Assembly: GCF_019799945.1 (NCBI RefSeq)
Contig: NZ_JABGCH010000019.1
Span: 1 to 64,000, forward strand
Direction: 5' to 3'
DNA from: Modestobacter marinus
Lineage (GTDB): Bacteria > Actinomycetota > Actinomycetes > Mycobacteriales > Geodermatophilaceae
Length of the DNA: 64,000 nt
How positions within the stretch are numbered: position 1 is the first letter of the stretch; the number at the start of each line of letters is the position of its first letter. Of this stretch, positions 26,179 to 35,215 are shown in pieces. The notes below the pieces were generated by a model. It had not been told where the DNA came from and made no database searches. It saw only the letters and a list, made by a program, of their open reading frames with translations. Position numbers and translations under genes: made by a program.

Positions 26179-27057
26179 TCAGTCGTCCCGCGGCTCGCTC
26201 CGCCACCGGCGCGACTTGGCGCCGTACATCGCCCGGTCGGCCCGGGAGATCACCGCGTCCGGCGCCTCACCGGGACGCCCGACGGCGGTGCCGACGCTGA
26301 CACCGATCGCCAGGTCGCCGTCGGGCCCGTGGAAGGGCACCCGGAACCGGTCGACGACCGCCTCAGCCAGCCCGGCCAGCTGCCACGGCCCGCCGTCGCA
26401 GCTGAGCACCACGAACTCGTCACCGCCGAGCCGGGCGACCAGGTCCCCGGTTCCGGCGAGACCGGCCAGCCGGGTCGCCACCTCGACGAGCAGCTGGTCA
26501 CCGACGGCGTGGCCGTGCCGGTCGTTGACCTCCTTGAACCGGTCCAGGTCGCAGAACAGCAGCGCGCAGCCGGCGCTCGCGGCCGGGTCGAGGGCGGAGC
26601 CCAGCGCCTCGAACAGGGCGCTGCGGTTGGGCAGCCCGGTGAGCAGGTCGGTCTGCGCCCGGGTGCGCAGCCGCGCCTCCCGCTCGCGCTCCTCGGTGAC
26701 GTCGAGGCCCACGCACACGATCGCGCAGGGCTGGCCGCCCTCGTCGAGCAGGACGTCGTTCTGCATGGCGATCCGCCGCCGCACCCCGCCGGCGGCCAGC
26801 CAGTCCCCCTCCTGCGGGTGGGCCACGCCGGTCTCGATCGCGCGGGCGACCGCGTCCTGCGCCAGCAGCACGTGCTCGGGTGCCACGTAGACGTCGTGGA
26901 AGACCCGCCCGCGCAGCTCCGCGGCGGGGATCCCGGTGAAGCGCTCCAGCGCCGGGTTCGCCAGCACGATGCGGCCGTCGGCGTCGACCACGCAGACCAG
27001 GGCGCGGGTGGACCGGACGACGGCCGCCGACAGCCCGCCCCCGTGCTCCGCCACCAC
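26179..27057 (-). CDS. PAS-GGDEF diguanylate cyclase
   Basis: This 292-residue protein has a PAS domain (residues ~10-125; VCVVDADGRIVLANPAL), then a PAC-like linker and a GGDEF domain with LTGLPNR, DLDRFKEVND and an intact GGDEFVV. It should make cyclic di-GMP. There is no transmembrane segment. The start is the first of two GTG codons (27057); no strong SD is seen, so the start could shift by one codon. With the GAF-EAL protein at 18.6 kb, the window has both a synthase and a hydrolase for this messenger. Confidence 0.87.
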   Translation of the reverse strand: MVAEHGGGLSAAVVRSTRALVCVVDADGRIVLANPALERFTGIPAAELRGRVFHDVYVAPEHVLLAQDAVARAIETGVAHPQEGDWLAAGGVRRRIAMQNDVLLDEGGQPCAIVCVGLDVTEEREREARLRTRAQTDLLTGLPNRSALFEALGSALDPAASAGCALLFCDLDRFKEVNDRHGHAVGDQLLVEVATRLAGLAGTGDLVARLGGDEFVVLSCDGGPWQLAGLAEAVVDRFRVPFHGPDGDLAIGVSVGTAVGRPGEAPDAVISRADRAMYGAKSRRWRSEPRDD

Positions 27058-27116
27058 GGGAGTATGACCACGCCGGGGCCGGTCCCCGCGACCTGAGGAC
27101 CGCGGTGGACCCCGGG

Positions 27117-28964
27117 TCAGCCGGTCAGGACGGCGTCCCGCTCCGCCGCCCCGGCCAGCCGGGCGTACCGGCCGCCCAGCGCCAGCAGCTCCTCGTGCGT
27201 GCCCAGCTCGACCACCCGCCCGCCGGCCAGGACGGCGATCAGGTCGGCGTGCCGCACGGTGGACAGCCGGTGCGCGATGGTGATCGTCGTCCGGCCCCGG
27301 CTGGCCTCGTCCAGCGCCTCCTGCACCGCCCGTTCGGTGCTGTTGTCCAGCGCGCTGGTCGCCTCGTCGAGCACGAGCACCCGCGGGTCCCGCAGCAGCG
27401 TGCGGGCGATCGCCAGCCGCTGCTTCTCCCCGCCGGAGAACCGGTGCCCGCGCGCGCCGACGACCGTGTCGTAGCCGTCGGGCAGGGCGGTGATCAGGTC
27501 GTGCACCTGGGCCCGGCGGGCGGCGGCCACCATCTCCTCGTCGGTGGCGTCGGGCCGGGCGTGCCGCAGGTTCTCCCGCACGGTGCCGTGCAGCAGGTAG
27601 GTCTCCTGCGACACCACGCCGACGGTCCGGGCCAGGTCGGCGAGGGTGACGTCCCGGACGTCGATGCCGTCGACCGTCACCCGCCCCGTGGTCGGGTCGT
27701 TGAGCCGCGCCACCAGGGAGGCCAGCGTGCTCTTGCCCGACCCGGTCTCGCCCACCAGCGCCAGGGTCGCGCCGGCGGGGACGGCGAGGTCGACGTCCTC
27801 CAGCGCGTCCCGGTGCCCGCCCGGATAGCGGAAGCCGACGTGCTCGAACCGGACCTCGCCGCGCACCCGGGCCGGGTCCAGCGGAACGGGGTGCGCCGGG
27901 TCGTCGATGTCCACGGGCAGGTCGAGGTACTCGAACACCCGGCTGAACAGCGCCATCGAGCTGGTCAGCGAGACGCCGATGTCGAGCAGGCCCATCAACG
28001 GGCGGAACAGGTTGCCCTGCAGCGCGGTGAAGGCGACCAGCGTGCCGATCGTCATGCCGCCGGAGGTCGCCGGCAGCCCGGCGGCGAGGTAGATCAGCGC
28101 GGGGATGGCGGCGAAGAGGATGCTCATCGTCGCCATCCGCCAGCGGCCGGCCAGCTGGGACCGCACCTCGAGACCGACGAGGACGTCGGAGGTGTCGGCG
28201 AAGCGCCGCGACTGGGCGGGGCCCGCCCCGAGCGTCTTGCCGAGCAGCACGCCGCTCACGCTGAGCCCCTCCTCGACCTGGGAGTGCAGGTCGGCCAGGT
28301 GCCGCTGGCGCTGCGCGGTGATGGTCCGGCGCATCCGCGCCACCCGCCGGGTGAGCCAGATCGCCGGCGGGAGGAGGACGAGGGACAGCAGCGACAGCCG
28401 CCAGCTCATCGCGGCCATGGCGACCGCCGTCCCGATGACCGTGGTCGCGTTGCTCGCGAACGAGGTGGCGGTGGTGGTGACCACCGACTGCATGCCGCCG
28501 ATGTCGTTGGTGAGCCGCGACTGGACCTCCCCGCCCCGGGTGCGGGTGAAGAAGCCCAGCGACTGCCGCTGCAGGTGGGCGAAGACCGACGTGCGCAGGC
28601 CGTGCATGACGTGCTGGCCGACGGTCGTGGACAGCCAGGTCTGGACGACGCCGAGGACGGAGGTGACTGCGGCGACCGCGACCATGCCGGCCACGGCCCA
28701 GGCGAGCAGCGCGACGTCCTGGCGGGGCAGCGCCTCGTCGATGACCAGCCGGATGAGGAACGGCGAGGCCAGCGCGATCGCGGAGCTGGCCACGATGAGC
28801 GCGACCACGACGGCCAGCTGCCAGCGGTAGGGGCGGAAGAGCCCGGCGACCCGGCTCCACCGCACGGGCGAGCGGTCCAGCTGGGCCCGGTCGGCCGGGT
28901 CGGGCCGCCCACCGGGGCGCCCGCCGCCGCGGCCGGGGTACATGGTGTCGTCGACGGCGACCAC
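27117..28964 (-). CDS. ABC transporter, fused permease and ATP-binding (exporter type)
   Basis: This 615-residue half-transporter has a six-helix membrane domain (residues ~45-330) and a nucleotide-binding domain with GETGSGKST, FSGGEKQRLAIARTL, VLVLDEATSALD and AHRLSTV. It works as a dimer, probably as a multidrug or lipid exporter of the MsbA/LmrA type. The start is GTG 28964 or ATG 28943. It is divergent from a MarR gene, with two operator-like repeats between, so export is probably de-repressed by a ligand of MarR. Confidence 0.9.
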   Translation of the reverse strand: MVAVDDTMYPGRGGGRPGGRPDPADRAQLDRSPVRWSRVAGLFRPYRWQLAVVVALIVASSAIALASPFLIRLVIDEALPRQDVALLAWAVAGMVAVAAVTSVLGVVQTWLSTTVGQHVMHGLRTSVFAHLQRQSLGFFTRTRGGEVQSRLTNDIGGMQSVVTTTATSFASNATTVIGTAVAMAAMSWRLSLLSLVLLPPAIWLTRRVARMRRTITAQRQRHLADLHSQVEEGLSVSGVLLGKTLGAGPAQSRRFADTSDVLVGLEVRSQLAGRWRMATMSILFAAIPALIYLAAGLPATSGGMTIGTLVAFTALQGNLFRPLMGLLDIGVSLTSSMALFSRVFEYLDLPVDIDDPAHPVPLDPARVRGEVRFEHVGFRYPGGHRDALEDVDLAVPAGATLALVGETGSGKSTLASLVARLNDPTTGRVTVDGIDVRDVTLADLARTVGVVSQETYLLHGTVRENLRHARPDATDEEMVAAARRAQVHDLITALPDGYDTVVGARGHRFSGGEKQRLAIARTLLRDPRVLVLDEATSALDNSTERAVQEALDEASRGRTTITIAHRLSTVRHADLIAVLAGGRVVELGTHEELLALGGRYARLAGAAERDAVLTG

Positions 28965-28986
28965 CCTCTCTCTGGGAGCAGTTTGC

Positions 28987-29015
28987 TGAGGCTACCTCAC
29001 CATGAGGGAACCTCG
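28987..29015. promoter_or_regulatory. two tandem MarR-operator-like inverted repeats
   Basis: TGAGG-CTA-CCTCA (28987-28999) and TGAGG-GAA-CCTCG (29003-29015) have centres 16 bases apart, in the 74-base gap between the ABC exporter and MarR starts. A TACGAT -10 (29026-29031) lies 8 bases before the marR ATG, so the repeats sit where they would block that promoter. Confidence 0.55.
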
Positions 29016-29038
29016 CAGGCGCGGCTACGATTCGCGGC

Positions 29039-29458
29039 ATGCGCGACGAGGAGGGGACCGCGGGGCTCGGTGACCTGCTGATGCGCTTCGCGCGCACGCA
29101 GCGCCGCCGCTGGCACGCGACGCTCGCCCCCTGGGACCTGTCCCCGCACCAGGCCCGGGCGCTGCGCGTGGTGTGCATGCACGACGGCGTGCGGCTGTCC
29201 GAGCTCGCCGACGTGCTGCGGATCGCCCCGCGGTCGGCCACCGAGGTGGCCGACGGGCTGCAGGAGCGCGGGCTCGTCGAGCGGTCCGCCGATCCCGCGG
29301 ACCGGCGGGCCGTGCTCCTGCGGCCCACGCCCGAGGGACGCCGGGTGCAGCACGAGGTCGACGCCGCCCGCGCCGCCGACTCCGAGGAGCTGTTCGCCCG
29401 CCTCTCCGCCGAGGACCGGGCCGCCCTGGCCCGGATCCTCCGGACACTGGTCGACTGA
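29039..29458 (+). CDS. MarR-family transcriptional regulator
   Basis: This 139-residue winged-helix repressor has LSELADVLRIAPRSATEVADGLQERGLVERSADPADRRAVLLRPT, split here as the recognition helix (APRSATEVADGL) and the wing (SADPADRRAV). The N- and C-terminal helices would form the dimer interface. It is divergent from the ABC exporter and very probably controls both itself and the exporter. The ATG is 8 bases from a TACGAT -10, consistent with a leaderless mRNA. Confidence 0.9.
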   Translation: MRDEEGTAGLGDLLMRFARTQRRRWHATLAPWDLSPHQARALRVVCMHDGVRLSELADVLRIAPRSATEVADGLQERGLVERSADPADRRAVLLRPTPEGRRVQHEVDAARAADSEELFARLSAEDRAALARILRTLVD

Positions 29459-29539
29459 CGGGCCGATCCGCTGCGGTCGGCGGCAGGATCGGCGGCAGGG
29501 CACCTTGACGTCAGGGTGACCTGACGCAAACCTGGGGTC

Positions 29540-29950
29540 ATGACCGGCCCCGACGACCTGGACACCCGGCTCACGCTGCGCACGGCGGTGGCCCGGTTCG
29601 AGGAACTCCGCACCCGTGAGGCCCTCGCGACCGACCCCGACGACGACACGCCGGTAGCCGGGCTCACGCGGGAGGAGACCCTCGAGCTGCTGGCCCTCGG
29701 CGAGGTGATCGCCCGCAAGGCCAGCTACGGCCGGCAGCTCACCGTCCGGACCGCCCGCGCCGCCGGGGCCTCCTGGACGGCGATCGGCCGGGCCCTCGGC
29801 ACCTCGAAGCAGTCGGCGTGGGAGACCCATGCCCGCTGGATCGACGACCAGGCCGACCAGCACCGCACCGACGGGGTCAGCGGCCTCGACGAGCTGGCCG
29901 TCGCCCGGTCCCGGCGGCTGGCCGGACGGCCGGACGATCACCCGGAGTGA
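29540..29950 (+). CDS. hypothetical helix-turn-helix protein
   Basis: This 136-residue protein belongs to an actinobacterial type without a good name. The segment ASWTAIGRALGTSKQSAWETHARW (given here as ASWTAIGRALG then TSKQSAWETHARW) is a likely helix-turn-helix. The N-terminal half is helical (LTREETLELLALGEVIARKA) and the tail is acidic. It could be a small DNA-binding protein. The gap to marR is 81 bases. Confidence 0.65.
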   Translation: MTGPDDLDTRLTLRTAVARFEELRTREALATDPDDDTPVAGLTREETLELLALGEVIARKASYGRQLTVRTARAAGASWTAIGRALGTSKQSAWETHARWIDDQADQHRTDGVSGLDELAVARSRRLAGRPDDHPE

Positions 29951-30046
29951 GCCGTTCACCGCGGCCGCCGTCTCGCTGCTCGCTGGCTGCCGGTCGCGTT
30001 CGACTCCCGGCCGGGCAACCCGCACGGCATCGGCCGGCGCGGGCGC

Positions 30047-30421
30047 TCAGTCCTCGACGTAGAGGCAGAAGGGGTGCCCGGCGGGGTCCAGGTGCACCCG
30101 GACGTGCTCCTGCGGCTGGAACGCCGCCAGGGTGGCGCCGAGTGACCGGGCGAACGCGCCGGCCGCCTCGAGGTCGTCGACCCGGATGTCGAGGTGGGCC
30201 TGCATCTGCTGGCCTCCCGGCCCCTGCGGCCAGGCGGGCGGCACGTGGTCGGGCTCGAGCTGGAAGGACAGCCCCGGGCCGCCCGACCGCAGCGTGACCC
30301 ACTCAGGGTCGTCGGTCCCGATCGGCCAGCCGAGCAGCTCGGCGTAGAACCGGCCCAGCGCCCGCGGGTCGGTGCAGCCGAGGACCGTGCTGGTCAGCGT
30401 CGCGCGGGGCCGGTCGGTCAC
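30047..30421 (-). CDS. VOC-family (glyoxalase/bleomycin-resistance-like) protein
   Basis: This 124-residue protein has the paired beta-alpha-beta-beta-beta modules of the vicinal oxygen chelate fold: VLGCTDPRALGRFYAELLGW, given here as its beginning VLGCTDPRALGRFY, and the end DPAGHPFCLYVE. The GTG at 30421 has a strong SD (GGAGGAGG). The substrate is unknown. It is divergent from hydantoinase A. Confidence 0.82.
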   Translation of the reverse strand: MTDRPRATLTSTVLGCTDPRALGRFYAELLGWPIGTDDPEWVTLRSGGPGLSFQLEPDHVPPAWPQGPGGQQMQAHLDIRVDDLEAAGAFARSLGATLAAFQPQEHVRVHLDPAGHPFCLYVED

Positions 30422-30491
30422 GGCTCCTCCTCCGGGTCGGGGTGGCGCGAACCTATCCGGCACCGGTGTCTCATCGCTAAGGTTCCCGCGC

Positions 30492-32564
30492 ATGAGCGGC
30501 CGCCGGGTCCGGATCGGCATCGACACCGGGGGCACGTTCACCGACGTCGTCGCGGTCGACGAGGAGACCGGTGAGGTCGCCACCACCAAGACCCCGTCGA
30601 CGCCCGCCGACCCGGCCGACGGGTTCCTGACCGGCGTGCGCCGGGTCCTCGGCGAGCTCGGGCTGGGCGGGGACGCGGTCACCGCGGTCAGCCACGGGAC
30701 CACGGTGGCCACGAACCAGCTGCTGGAGGGCAAGCTCGACCGGCTCGGGTTCATCACCACCGAGGGCTACGAGTCGGTGCTGGAGATCGCCCGCCAGTCG
30801 GTGCCCGACGGGTACGGGAACAGCTACTTCTGGGTCAAGCCACCGCGGATCGTGCCCGCCGACCTGGTCCGCACCGTCCGCGGCCGGCTCGACGTCACCG
30901 GTGCCGAGGTCCGCCCCTTCGACGTCGACGACGCCCGCGCGGCGGCCCGCTTCTTCCGGGACGCCGGGATCACCACGATCGGCGTCTGCTTCCTGCACTC
31001 CTACGCCGACGACGCGCACGAGCTCCGCATGCTCGAGGTGCTGCGGGAGGAGCACCCGGACGCCGTGGTGAGCATCAGCTCGCAGGTGCTGCGGGAGTAC
31101 CGCGAGTACGAGCGGTCGGTCACCACCCTGGTCGACGCCGCGGTGAAGCCCCGGGTGTCGGCCTACGTCGGCAACATCCGCCGACGGCTGGACGAGATCG
31201 CCCCCGGCGTGCCGTTCTACGTGATGAAGAGCAACGGCGGCGTGCTCTCCGCGGCCGAGGTGGTCCACCAGCCGATCACCACGATGCTGTCCGGCCCCGC
31301 CGCCGGCGCGCTCGGCGCGGCCCTGATCGCGGGCACCGCGGGCTTCGACCGGGTGCTCACCTGCGACGGGGGCGGCACCTCCACCGACGTGACCGTGGTG
31401 GTCGACGGGGAACCGACGCTGACCACGGAGGGCTCGGTCGGCCGGTACCCGTCGAAGATCCCGATGATCGACGTGGTCACGGTCGGGGCGGGCGGCGGCT
31501 CGATCGCCTGGATCTCGCCCGAGGGCACGCTCAAGGTCGGCCCGCAGTCGGCCGGCGCCGACCCGGGACCGATCTGTTACCCGGCAGGCGGCTCGGACCC
31601 CACGGTCACCGACGCCCACGTCGTCCTCGGCCGGATCCCGCCGCACCTGCTCGGCGGGGAGATCCCACTCTCGGTGGACGCCGCCCGCGACGGGCTCACC
31701 CGGCTCGGCAAGGACCTCGGCCTGGGCCTGGAGCGCACGGCGACCGGCATCCTGGAGATCTCCGCCTGGAACCAGGCCAACGCGCTGCGCCAGGTGACCG
31801 TCGCCCGCGGCCTGGACGTCCGGGACTTCACGCTGACCACCTTCGGCGGCTCCGGCTCGCTGCTGGCCTGCCGGTTGATGGACGTCCTCGGGCTCCCGCG
31901 CACCCTCGTGCCGCCGAACCCGGGCAACGTGAGCGCCTTCGGGCTGCTCACCGTCGACGTCCGCAACGACTACGTGCAGACGATGGTGTCCCGGCACGCC
32001 CAGCTGGAGCCGGCCGCCGTCGCGACCACGTTCGCCGCGCTCGAGGAGCGGGCCGCGGCGGCGCTGGACGAGGAGGGCTTCGCGCGGGCCGAGCAGCGGC
32101 TGCAGCGCAGCGCCGACCTGCGGTACGTCGGGCAGGCGTTCGAGGTGCGGGTGCCGGTCGGGGACGGCGAGCCAGACCGGGCCGTGCTGGACGACGTCGT
32201 CACCGCCTTCCACGTCGCGCACCGCCGGCTCTACGGCTACGACTTCGCGACCGACCCGCGGCAGGCCGTCGAGTGGGTGAACCTGCGGGTGAGCGGGATC
32301 GGGCCGATCCGCCGTCCCGACGTCGTCGAGCTGCCCGCCCGCGACGGCGGGGTGAACCGGTCCGTCACCGGCACCCGGCCGGTGTTCTTCGACGACTGGG
32401 TGGAGACACCGGTGCACGCGCGGCCCGGCCTGGCCCCGGGCGACGTCGTCGTCGGCCCCGCGGTGATCGAGGAGTTCGGCGCGACCGTGCCCGTCCACCC
32501 GGGGTTCGCCGCGACCGTGGACCGCTACGGCAACCTGCTGCTCACCAAGGAGGCCGCCCGATGA
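30492..32564 (+). CDS. hyuA: hydantoinase/oxoprolinase subunit A
   Basis: This 690-residue protein is the ATPase-like half of N-methylhydantoinase/5-oxoprolinase type enzymes. It begins RIGIDTGGTFTDVVAVD and shows SHGTTVATNQLLEGK, the CDGGGTSTDVT nucleotide motif and a C-terminal acidic-rich domain. These enzymes open cyclic amides, hydantoins or oxoproline with ATP, or carboxylate ketones. Four-base overlap with hyuB shows translational coupling. The window also holds other heterocycle-opening enzymes, but no transport or regulatory gene ties this pair to a specific substrate. Confidence 0.92.
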   Translation: MSGRRVRIGIDTGGTFTDVVAVDEETGEVATTKTPSTPADPADGFLTGVRRVLGELGLGGDAVTAVSHGTTVATNQLLEGKLDRLGFITTEGYESVLEIARQSVPDGYGNSYFWVKPPRIVPADLVRTVRGRLDVTGAEVRPFDVDDARAAARFFRDAGITTIGVCFLHSYADDAHELRMLEVLREEHPDAVVSISSQVLREYREYERSVTTLVDAAVKPRVSAYVGNIRRRLDEIAPGVPFYVMKSNGGVLSAAEVVHQPITTMLSGPAAGALGAALIAGTAGFDRVLTCDGGGTSTDVTVVVDGEPTLTTEGSVGRYPSKIPMIDVVTVGAGGGSIAWISPEGTLKVGPQSAGADPGPICYPAGGSDPTVTDAHVVLGRIPPHLLGGEIPLSVDAARDGLTRLGKDLGLGLERTATGILEISAWNQANALRQVTVARGLDVRDFTLTTFGGSGSLLACRLMDVLGLPRTLVPPNPGNVSAFGLLTVDVRNDYVQTMVSRHAQLEPAAVATTFAALEERAAAALDEEGFARAEQRLQRSADLRYVGQAFEVRVPVGDGEPDRAVLDDVVTAFHVAHRRLYGYDFATDPRQAVEWVNLRVSGIGPIRRPDVVELPARDGGVNRSVTGTRPVFFDDWVETPVHARPGLAPGDVVVGPAVIEEFGATVPVHPGFAATVDRYGNLLLTKEAAR

Positions 32565-32594
32565 GGGGCGAAAGTGGCCACTTCCGCCCCTCAT
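32561..32594. repeat. 34-bp near-perfect palindrome containing the hyuB start codon
   Basis: Inverted repeat with one mismatched pair. The outer arms are ATGAGGGGCG and CGCCCCTCAT, and the core is AAGTGGCCACTT. The core and GGGGC flanks match the palindrome at 13283-13312. The hyuB ATG is the first three bases, so the hairpin could form over the ribosome-binding region. Confidence 0.85.
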
Positions 32595-34438
32595 CGGACC
32601 CGGTGCTCGTCGAGATCGTCGCCGGCACGCTGGCCGCGATCGAGAAGGAGGTCGAGACGTCGATCGGCCGCACCTCCCGGTCGCCGATGATCCGCGACGC
32701 GCACGACTTCCGGGCCGGCATCCACGACCGGCGGCTGCGCAAGCTCACCGGCCGCTCCTACTCGGCGCTCGTCCATCCCGTCGTCCGGGACCACCCGATC
32801 GCGACGATGCACCCCGGCGACGTCTTCTTCCACAACGACGTCTACCTCTCCGAGGGCGGGATCGGGCACCTGCCCGACCTCTGCGTGACCGTGCCGGTGT
32901 TCGCCGACGTCGAGGGTTCCCCGACCGTGGTCGCTTTCGTGCAGGCGTTCGGCCACCACGACGACATCGGCGGCGCCGTTCCCGGCTCGATGCCCTCCGC
33001 CGCGACCAGCGTGTTCGAGGAGGGGCTGATGGTCCCGCCGATCAAGCTGTGGGACCGCGGCGTCCGCAACGAGGCGGCGCTGGCGATCATGACCCGCAAC
33101 TCGCGGATGCCCGACTCGCTGGCCGCGGACCTGGACGCGGAGTGCTCGGCCTGCCTGGCCGGGGCGCGGCGGCTGGGCGAACTGTTCGACCGGTACGGCG
33201 TCGAGGCGGTCGAGGCCTGCTTCGAGACGATCCTGGCCACCTCCACCGAGGTCTACCGGCGGGAGGTCCTGTCGCAGATCCCGGACGGCACCTACGTGTG
33301 GGAGGACTACGCCGAGCACGACGGCGTCGACCCGCCGATGCTGCACCGCCAGCGGATCACGCTGACCATGGACTCGGCAGCGGACGTGCCGCTGGTCATC
33401 GACTTCACCGGCACCGGACCGCAGGCCAAGGGCCCGATCAACCACTGCGGGGACTACGCCGACGGCAACTTCCTGAAGAAGTGGCTCGCCCCGATCCTGC
33501 GGAACCTCGCCGAGACGCCCGAGCGGATGGCACAGCTGGACGTCAACGAGGGCGTCGTCCCGCTGATCGAGATGCGGTTCCCGGAGAAGGGCACGCTCCT
33601 CACCCCGGTCTTCCCGGCGCCGACCAACGCCCGCACGTTCGTGATCCTGCGGCTGCTCGGCGTGCTCGCCGGTGTGCTGGCCAAGGCCACCGGCGGCCGG
33701 ATGCCCGCCGACCAGGAGACCATCCGTTACACCGGCGTCTACGGCACGGACGCGAACGGCGAGGCGTACCTGATGCGCGAGGTGCTGGGCGGCGGCTCGG
33801 GCGGGCGGTACTACGCCGACGGCGAGGACACCATCCACGTCGTCCCGGACTCCCGGAACCTGCCCACCGAGTTCACCGAGTCCCGGTTCCCGCTGCGCGT
33901 CGAGCGACTGGGGCTGGCGGTCGACTCCGGCGGCCCCGGCCGGTACCGCGGCGGATGCGGCTACGAGAAGCACATCCGGGTGCTGCGCGACGCGCACTTC
34001 ATGTCGATCGCCGACCGCTCGATCCTGTCCTGCTGGGGGGTCGACGGTGGCCGGGCCGGGCGGCCGTTCTCGATCACGGTCGACCCGGGCGGGCCGGACG
34101 AGCACGAGGTCGACGCGCTGACCGACGCCGAGCCGCTGCGGGCCGGCACGGTGGTGCGGGTGCGGACGACGGGCGGCGGCGGCTGGGGCGACCCGCTGGA
34201 CCGCCCGGTCGCCGAGGTGCTGCGCGACATCGCCTGGCGCAAGGTGAGCGTGGCCGGCGCCCGGGACGACTACGGCGTGGTGCTCGACGCGGACGGCGCG
34301 GCCGACGAGGGCGCGACCGAGGCGCTGCGGGCCGCGAGGCGCGCCGACCGCCCCGCGGTGCAGCCGTTCTTCGACCGCGGCCCGGGCTACGCGCTGCTCT
34401 CCGGCGGCGCGGCGTTCAACGAGCTCGACCTGCTCTGA
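32561..34438 (+). CDS. hyuB: hydantoinase/oxoprolinase subunit B
   Basis: This 625-residue HyuB-type subunit shows GDVFFHNDVYLSEGGIGHLPD, given here in two parts: GDVFFHNDVY and GGIGHLPD. FGHHDDIGG, FTGTGPQAKGPINH and the glycine-rich GGGGWGDP near the C-terminus are also visible. It is the catalytic partner of hyuA. The first ~12 residues (MRGESGHFRPSS) are encoded by the palindromic repeat and do not belong to the family; the homologous part begins at DPVLVEIVAG. A true start further in is possible but no good alternative start codon is seen. Confidence 0.92.
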   Translation: MRGESGHFRPSSDPVLVEIVAGTLAAIEKEVETSIGRTSRSPMIRDAHDFRAGIHDRRLRKLTGRSYSALVHPVVRDHPIATMHPGDVFFHNDVYLSEGGIGHLPDLCVTVPVFADVEGSPTVVAFVQAFGHHDDIGGAVPGSMPSAATSVFEEGLMVPPIKLWDRGVRNEAALAIMTRNSRMPDSLAADLDAECSACLAGARRLGELFDRYGVEAVEACFETILATSTEVYRREVLSQIPDGTYVWEDYAEHDGVDPPMLHRQRITLTMDSAADVPLVIDFTGTGPQAKGPINHCGDYADGNFLKKWLAPILRNLAETPERMAQLDVNEGVVPLIEMRFPEKGTLLTPVFPAPTNARTFVILRLLGVLAGVLAKATGGRMPADQETIRYTGVYGTDANGEAYLMREVLGGGSGGRYYADGEDTIHVVPDSRNLPTEFTESRFPLRVERLGLAVDSGGPGRYRGGCGYEKHIRVLRDAHFMSIADRSILSCWGVDGGRAGRPFSITVDPGGPDEHEVDALTDAEPLRAGTVVRVRTTGGGGWGDPLDRPVAEVLRDIAWRKVSVAGARDDYGVVLDADGAADEGATEALRAARRADRPAVQPFFDRGPGYALLSGGAAFNELDLL

Positions 34439-34449
34439 GTGGGTCCCGC

Positions 34450-34492
34450 ACGCTCGTGCTCTGAGTTCCCCGGCGACTCAAAGCACGAGCGT
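34450..34492. terminator. bidirectional hairpin terminator after hyuB
   Basis: ACGCTCGTGCT...GAGT pairs with ACTC...AGCACGAGCGT, with a two-base internal mismatch and a 9-base loop. It lies between the convergent hyuB gene and the next minus-strand gene. Confidence 0.7.
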
Positions 34493-34499
34493 CCGGACC

Positions 34500-34694
34500 T
34501 CAGGTTCCCAGGTCGGTGCTCCCGGTTTGCGGCTTGACACTGTCGCCGGTCGCCCCGTCGTCTCCGCGGTTGGCCGGGTCGTCGGTGCTGCGCGGGTCGT
34601 CGTCGGTGTCCTCCACCGACTCCGGGACGAGCGGCGTCTCGTGCAGGACGTTCTCCCGGGCCTCGTCGCGGTCGGTTCCTGGCGTCTCGGTCAT
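34500..34694 (-). CDS. small acidic hypothetical protein
   Basis: This 64-residue protein is rich in Asp, Glu, Thr and Pro (ESVEDTDDDPRSTDDP) with no hydrophobic core, so it is probably unstructured. A good SD (AGGAGG) six bases before the ATG supports translation. Two similar small acidic genes follow within 500 bases, a cluster common in this kind of organism but without known function. Confidence 0.55.
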   Translation of the reverse strand: MTETPGTDRDEARENVLHETPLVPESVEDTDDDPRSTDDPANRGDDGATGDSVKPQTGSTDLGT

Positions 34695-34809
34695 CAGGAC
34701 CTCCTGTCCGGGGGTGGATCGGTCCCGGTCGGCCTACCCGGGCAGGGGGTCGCGAACCGGCGGCGGCGTTCGCCCTGCGCGAAGGACCGGAGATCGGCAG
34801 GCTCGGGGC

Positions 34810-34986
34810 ATGAGCGAGCCAGCGCACCGGACCGACGAACCGAACCTGCACCCCGGGCAGCACGACGAGGGCGGCGAGGGCGGCATGGCCACCCGCGAGC
34901 TGGCCGCACACCAGCAGGCGGAGCGTGCCGAGCGCGACGGGGACGCCGCAGGCGCCGAGGACGACGGGCCCGACGGGGACGACTGA
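34810..34986 (+). CDS. small polar hypothetical protein
   Basis: This 58-residue protein, MSEPAHRTDEPNLHPGQHDE..., has a short helix-prone piece (ATRELAAHQQAERAERD) and an acidic end (AEDDGPDGDD). There is no strong SD; the ATG may be close to the transcription start. It is divergent from the preceding small gene and its function is unknown. Confidence 0.45.
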   Translation: MSEPAHRTDEPNLHPGQHDEGGEGGMATRELAAHQQAERAERDGDAAGAEDDGPDGDD

Positions 34987-35005
34987 CCGCTCCGGCGCGC
35001 CCGGA

Positions 35006-35161
35006 TCAGGCGTCCGGGGTCGCGGTGACCGCGCCACCCTCCGTGTCGTCCTCCACGTCGGCGACCCCGTCCAACTCCTCGCCCTCACCGGGATCGGCCT
35101 GGCCGGTGGTGGACGCGATCAGCTCGGACGCGTCGGCGGCGTCGGGCATGTTCTCGGACAC
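35006..35161 (-). CDS. small acidic hypothetical protein
   Basis: This 51-residue protein starts with GTG (35161), chosen because GGAGG lies five bases upstream. A longer frame from 35200 lacks such a site. The sequence SENMPDAADASELIAST is followed by an acidic GEGEELDGVADVEDD tail. No known family. Confidence 0.5.
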   Translation of the reverse strand: MSENMPDAADASELIASTTGQADPGEGEELDGVADVEDDTEGGAVTATPDA

Positions 35162-35215
35162 GTGGGCCTCCCGGTGCGCAGCAGGAACGGAGAGTCCCAC
35201 TGTGCTCCCGCTTCG

